DNA of 47,097 nt, from contig MWCV01000019.1 of assembly GCA_002070215.1 (NCBI GenBank), forward strand, positions 1-47,097, given 5' to 3'. Each line of letters begins with the position of its first letter. Within the stretch, counting starts at the first letter, position 1. Shown here piece by piece: positions 45,869 to 47,097 of the stretch. The position numbers were made by a program, and so were the translations under genes. The stretch is from Chloroflexi bacterium ADurb.Bin180 (GTDB taxonomy: Bacteria; Chloroflexota; Anaerolineae; UBA2200). The notes under the pieces were generated by a model that saw only the letters and a program-made list of their open reading frames with translations, was not told the DNA's origin and did no database searches.

Positions 45869-46569
45869 GCAATCCTGGACGCAAACTCTATCAACTGCAA
45901 GCGCTTGACCTCGAACTGAGAGAGCAGCTCAGCCGACTCAGGGAGAAGGAAAGCCTGTTGGGCGAAACGGCCGAGTTCCGCGCCGCCAAAGCGAGCGTGG
46001 ACGAAGGCGAACGGGACCTGGCGGCCAGGAAATCAGCCGCCAAGGAGCTCGAGTATGAGCTGGCCCGCACCACCGACAAGCTCAAGAGCACTGAAGCCCG
46101 ACTCTACGGAGGCGGCGTCAGCAATCCCAAAGAGCTCAACAGCCTCCAGCAGGAACACGAGTACCTGCAACGAACTCGGGGACGCTACGAGGACGAGCTG
46201 CTGCACGCCATGGCGGCACTCGAGGGGGCCGAGGCGGAGCTGGCGGCCAGGTCAAAGCACCTAGGCCAGGTTCGAGAGGCGTGGCAGAGCAGCCAGTCCG
46301 CGGTTACGGGGCAGGTGCAGGACCTCCGCGCCCGAGTGGCCGAGCTAAAGGCTCAGCGCGGCGGTCTGACAGCGGACATCGATGCGGCATCGCTGTCGTT
46401 GTACGAGGACCTAGCCCGCAAGAAGGGCGGGCGCGCCGTGGCGCTACTGGTGAAACAGACTTGCCAGGGGTGCAGAGTGACTCTGCCCAGTGGCAAGGCG
46501 CAGGAAGCGCGCAAGTCGGCGGTTCTGGTGCTCTGTACTAATTGCGGCCGCATCCTGGTGGCCGAATAG
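45865..46569 (+). CDS. Coiled-coil protein with C-terminal C4 zinc ribbon (zf-RING_7 type)
   Basis: The 234-residue product is mostly a long, charged helical coiled coil (residues ~5-180), ending in a zinc ribbon with CQGC and CTNC pairs, the layout of the widespread bacterial zf-RING_7/CsdD-like proteins (PF02591). A GGGVSNPKEL break in the helix is also common to the family. Its role is not established; nucleic-acid or flagellar-type functions have been proposed for relatives. ATG 45865 overlaps the rhomboid stop and has GGTGGG upstream. It is followed by a 96-bp gap without clear terminator. Confidence 0.82.
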   Translation: MSNPGRKLYQLQALDLELREQLSRLREKESLLGETAEFRAAKASVDEGERDLAARKSAAKELEYELARTTDKLKSTEARLYGGGVSNPKELNSLQQEHEYLQRTRGRYEDELLHAMAALEGAEAELAARSKHLGQVREAWQSSQSAVTGQVQDLRARVAELKAQRGGLTADIDAASLSLYEDLARKKGGRAVALLVKQTCQGCRVTLPSGKAQEARKSAVLVLCTNCGRILVAE

Positions 46570-46665
46570 GCGGAACCAGGCAGGCCAACTGGTCGTCAAT
46601 GGATGGCAGCGCGAGGCCCTCCAAGGCCGCCTGCAGTAACCCGATGTGCTACCAAAGGGGGTAGT

Positions 46666-47097
46666 ATGGCGAAGATTGTCGTACCGGTCGGCGATGACTT
46701 GCCGCGCCAGGCGGATCTGGTGATTATCGGCGGAGGGATCATCGGCTGCGCCGGCGCGTTCTATGCCTCCAAGGCCGGCCTGTCCACGGTGGTGCTGGAG
46801 CGCAGGGATGCACTCGGTTCGTTGACCACCGCGGCGTCAGAGGAGTGTTTCCGGGCCCAGTTTGACGAGCCAGAGAACGTGCAAATGATGCTGGAGAGCA
46901 TCGACGTGTTTGAGAGATTCGCCGAGATCACCGGCCTGGCCGACTGGGACATCCATCTGCGGCAGCAGGGTTACCTGTTTATGACAGCCGGAGATCCCGA
47001 CGCGGTGCGAGCGCGAGTGGAAAAGCAGCGGGGCTGCGGACTGTCGGACGTCGAGTTTCTCGATGGCGACGAGGTACGTTACCGGTTCCCAACGGCG
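46666..47097 (+). CDS. FAD-dependent amine/amino-acid oxidoreductase (DAO family), 5' part
   Basis: The frame is open to the window end, 144 codons visible. The Rossmann-type FAD motif DLVIIGGGIIGCAGAFYAS is followed by VVLERRDALGSLTT, as in D-amino-acid dehydrogenases, sarcosine oxidases and glycine/opine oxidase subunits. Substrate and true length are unknown. ATG 46666 has AAGGGGG about 4 nt upstream. The family call is secure for the first domain only. Confidence 0.83.
   Translation, partial: MAKIVVPVGDDLPRQADLVIIGGGIIGCAGAFYASKAGLSTVVLERRDALGSLTTAASEECFRAQFDEPENVQMMLESIDVFERFAEITGLADWDIHLRQQGYLFMTAGDPDAVRARVEKQRGCGLSDVEFLDGDEVRYRFPTA

Noticed and set aside
1-47097. CRISPR arrays, tRNA or rRNA genes, prophage
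   Set aside because: I saw no regularly spaced repeats, no cloverleaf-like gene in the intergenic regions and no phage structural genes. I had no search tool, so a weak tRNA-like gene cannot be excluded.

Overview
The window is GC-rich, densely coded DNA from a bacterium, most likely an anaerobic or facultative member of the Chloroflexota (Anaerolineae-like). This is inferred, not proven. The pointers are lipoproteins and secreted proteins with Thr/Pro-rich linkers, a secreted protease ending in a Thr/Pro linker plus an LPLVLR-type tail, a tungsten-type aldehyde:ferredoxin oxidoreductase, an orphan ferredoxin-dependent 2-oxoacid oxidoreductase gamma subunit, and a stand-alone CASTOR/POLLUX-like channel. 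There is no rRNA, tRNA, CRISPR array or phage. Promoters are easy to read: 14 sites match the sigma-70/sigma-A consensus with a 17-18 bp spacer, and most -10 boxes are TAGAAT or TACAAT. TTG starts are common.

Layout. 1-112: the end of an insertion sequence whose transposase runs off the left edge. 114-4073: a tungstoenzyme cassette of promoter, long structured leader with a terminator-like hairpin, aldehyde:ferredoxin oxidoreductase, an internal terminator, a radical SAM/SPASM maturase and two tandem MoaD/ThiS-like proteins. 4197-6083 (-): a CASTOR/POLLUX-like ion channel, divergent from trpD. 6291-12819 (+): trpD, two lipoproteins, a CDP-alcohol phosphatidyltransferase, a zinc-finger/GNAT fusion, a patatin and an amidohydrolase. 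12878-15773 (-): a GH13 lipoprotein amylase and a GT4 glycosyltransferase. 15904-18145 (+): a DksA/TraR-type zinc-finger protein, lspA and a UMF1-type transporter. 18142-19499 (-): a half-size GDT1-family protein and a flippase-like membrane protein.

19728-33149 is the most distinctive block. A giant thioester-containing alpha-2-macroglobulin lipoprotein and coaX lie on the minus strand. Divergent from them is a complete ECF transporter (EcfA1, EcfA2, EcfT and an S component). Beyond it, again on the minus strand, come a class A penicillin-binding protein of the PBP1C type and a CAAX-family membrane protease. Alpha-2-macroglobulin/PBP1C linkage is known from other bacteria; here it is interrupted by a pantothenate kinase and transporter module whose two promoters face each other.

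33539-36806 (+): a zinc-ribbon membrane protein, an orphan oxidoreductase gamma subunit, a strong terminator, a NUDIX hydrolase and a CCA-adding/poly(A) polymerase-family enzyme. 36803-39748 (-): TrmO-like, CBM48, site-2 protease and galU. 39828-41978 (-): a subtilase with dockerin-like calcium loops. 42142-43320 (+): galK, which with galU forms part of a sugar-nucleotide (Leloir) theme. 43322-45089 (-): a YbaK-type deacylase and miaB. 45203-47097 (+): a rhomboid protease, a coiled-coil zinc-ribbon protein and the start of an FAD oxidoreductase. Several convergent gene pairs end on top of one another.
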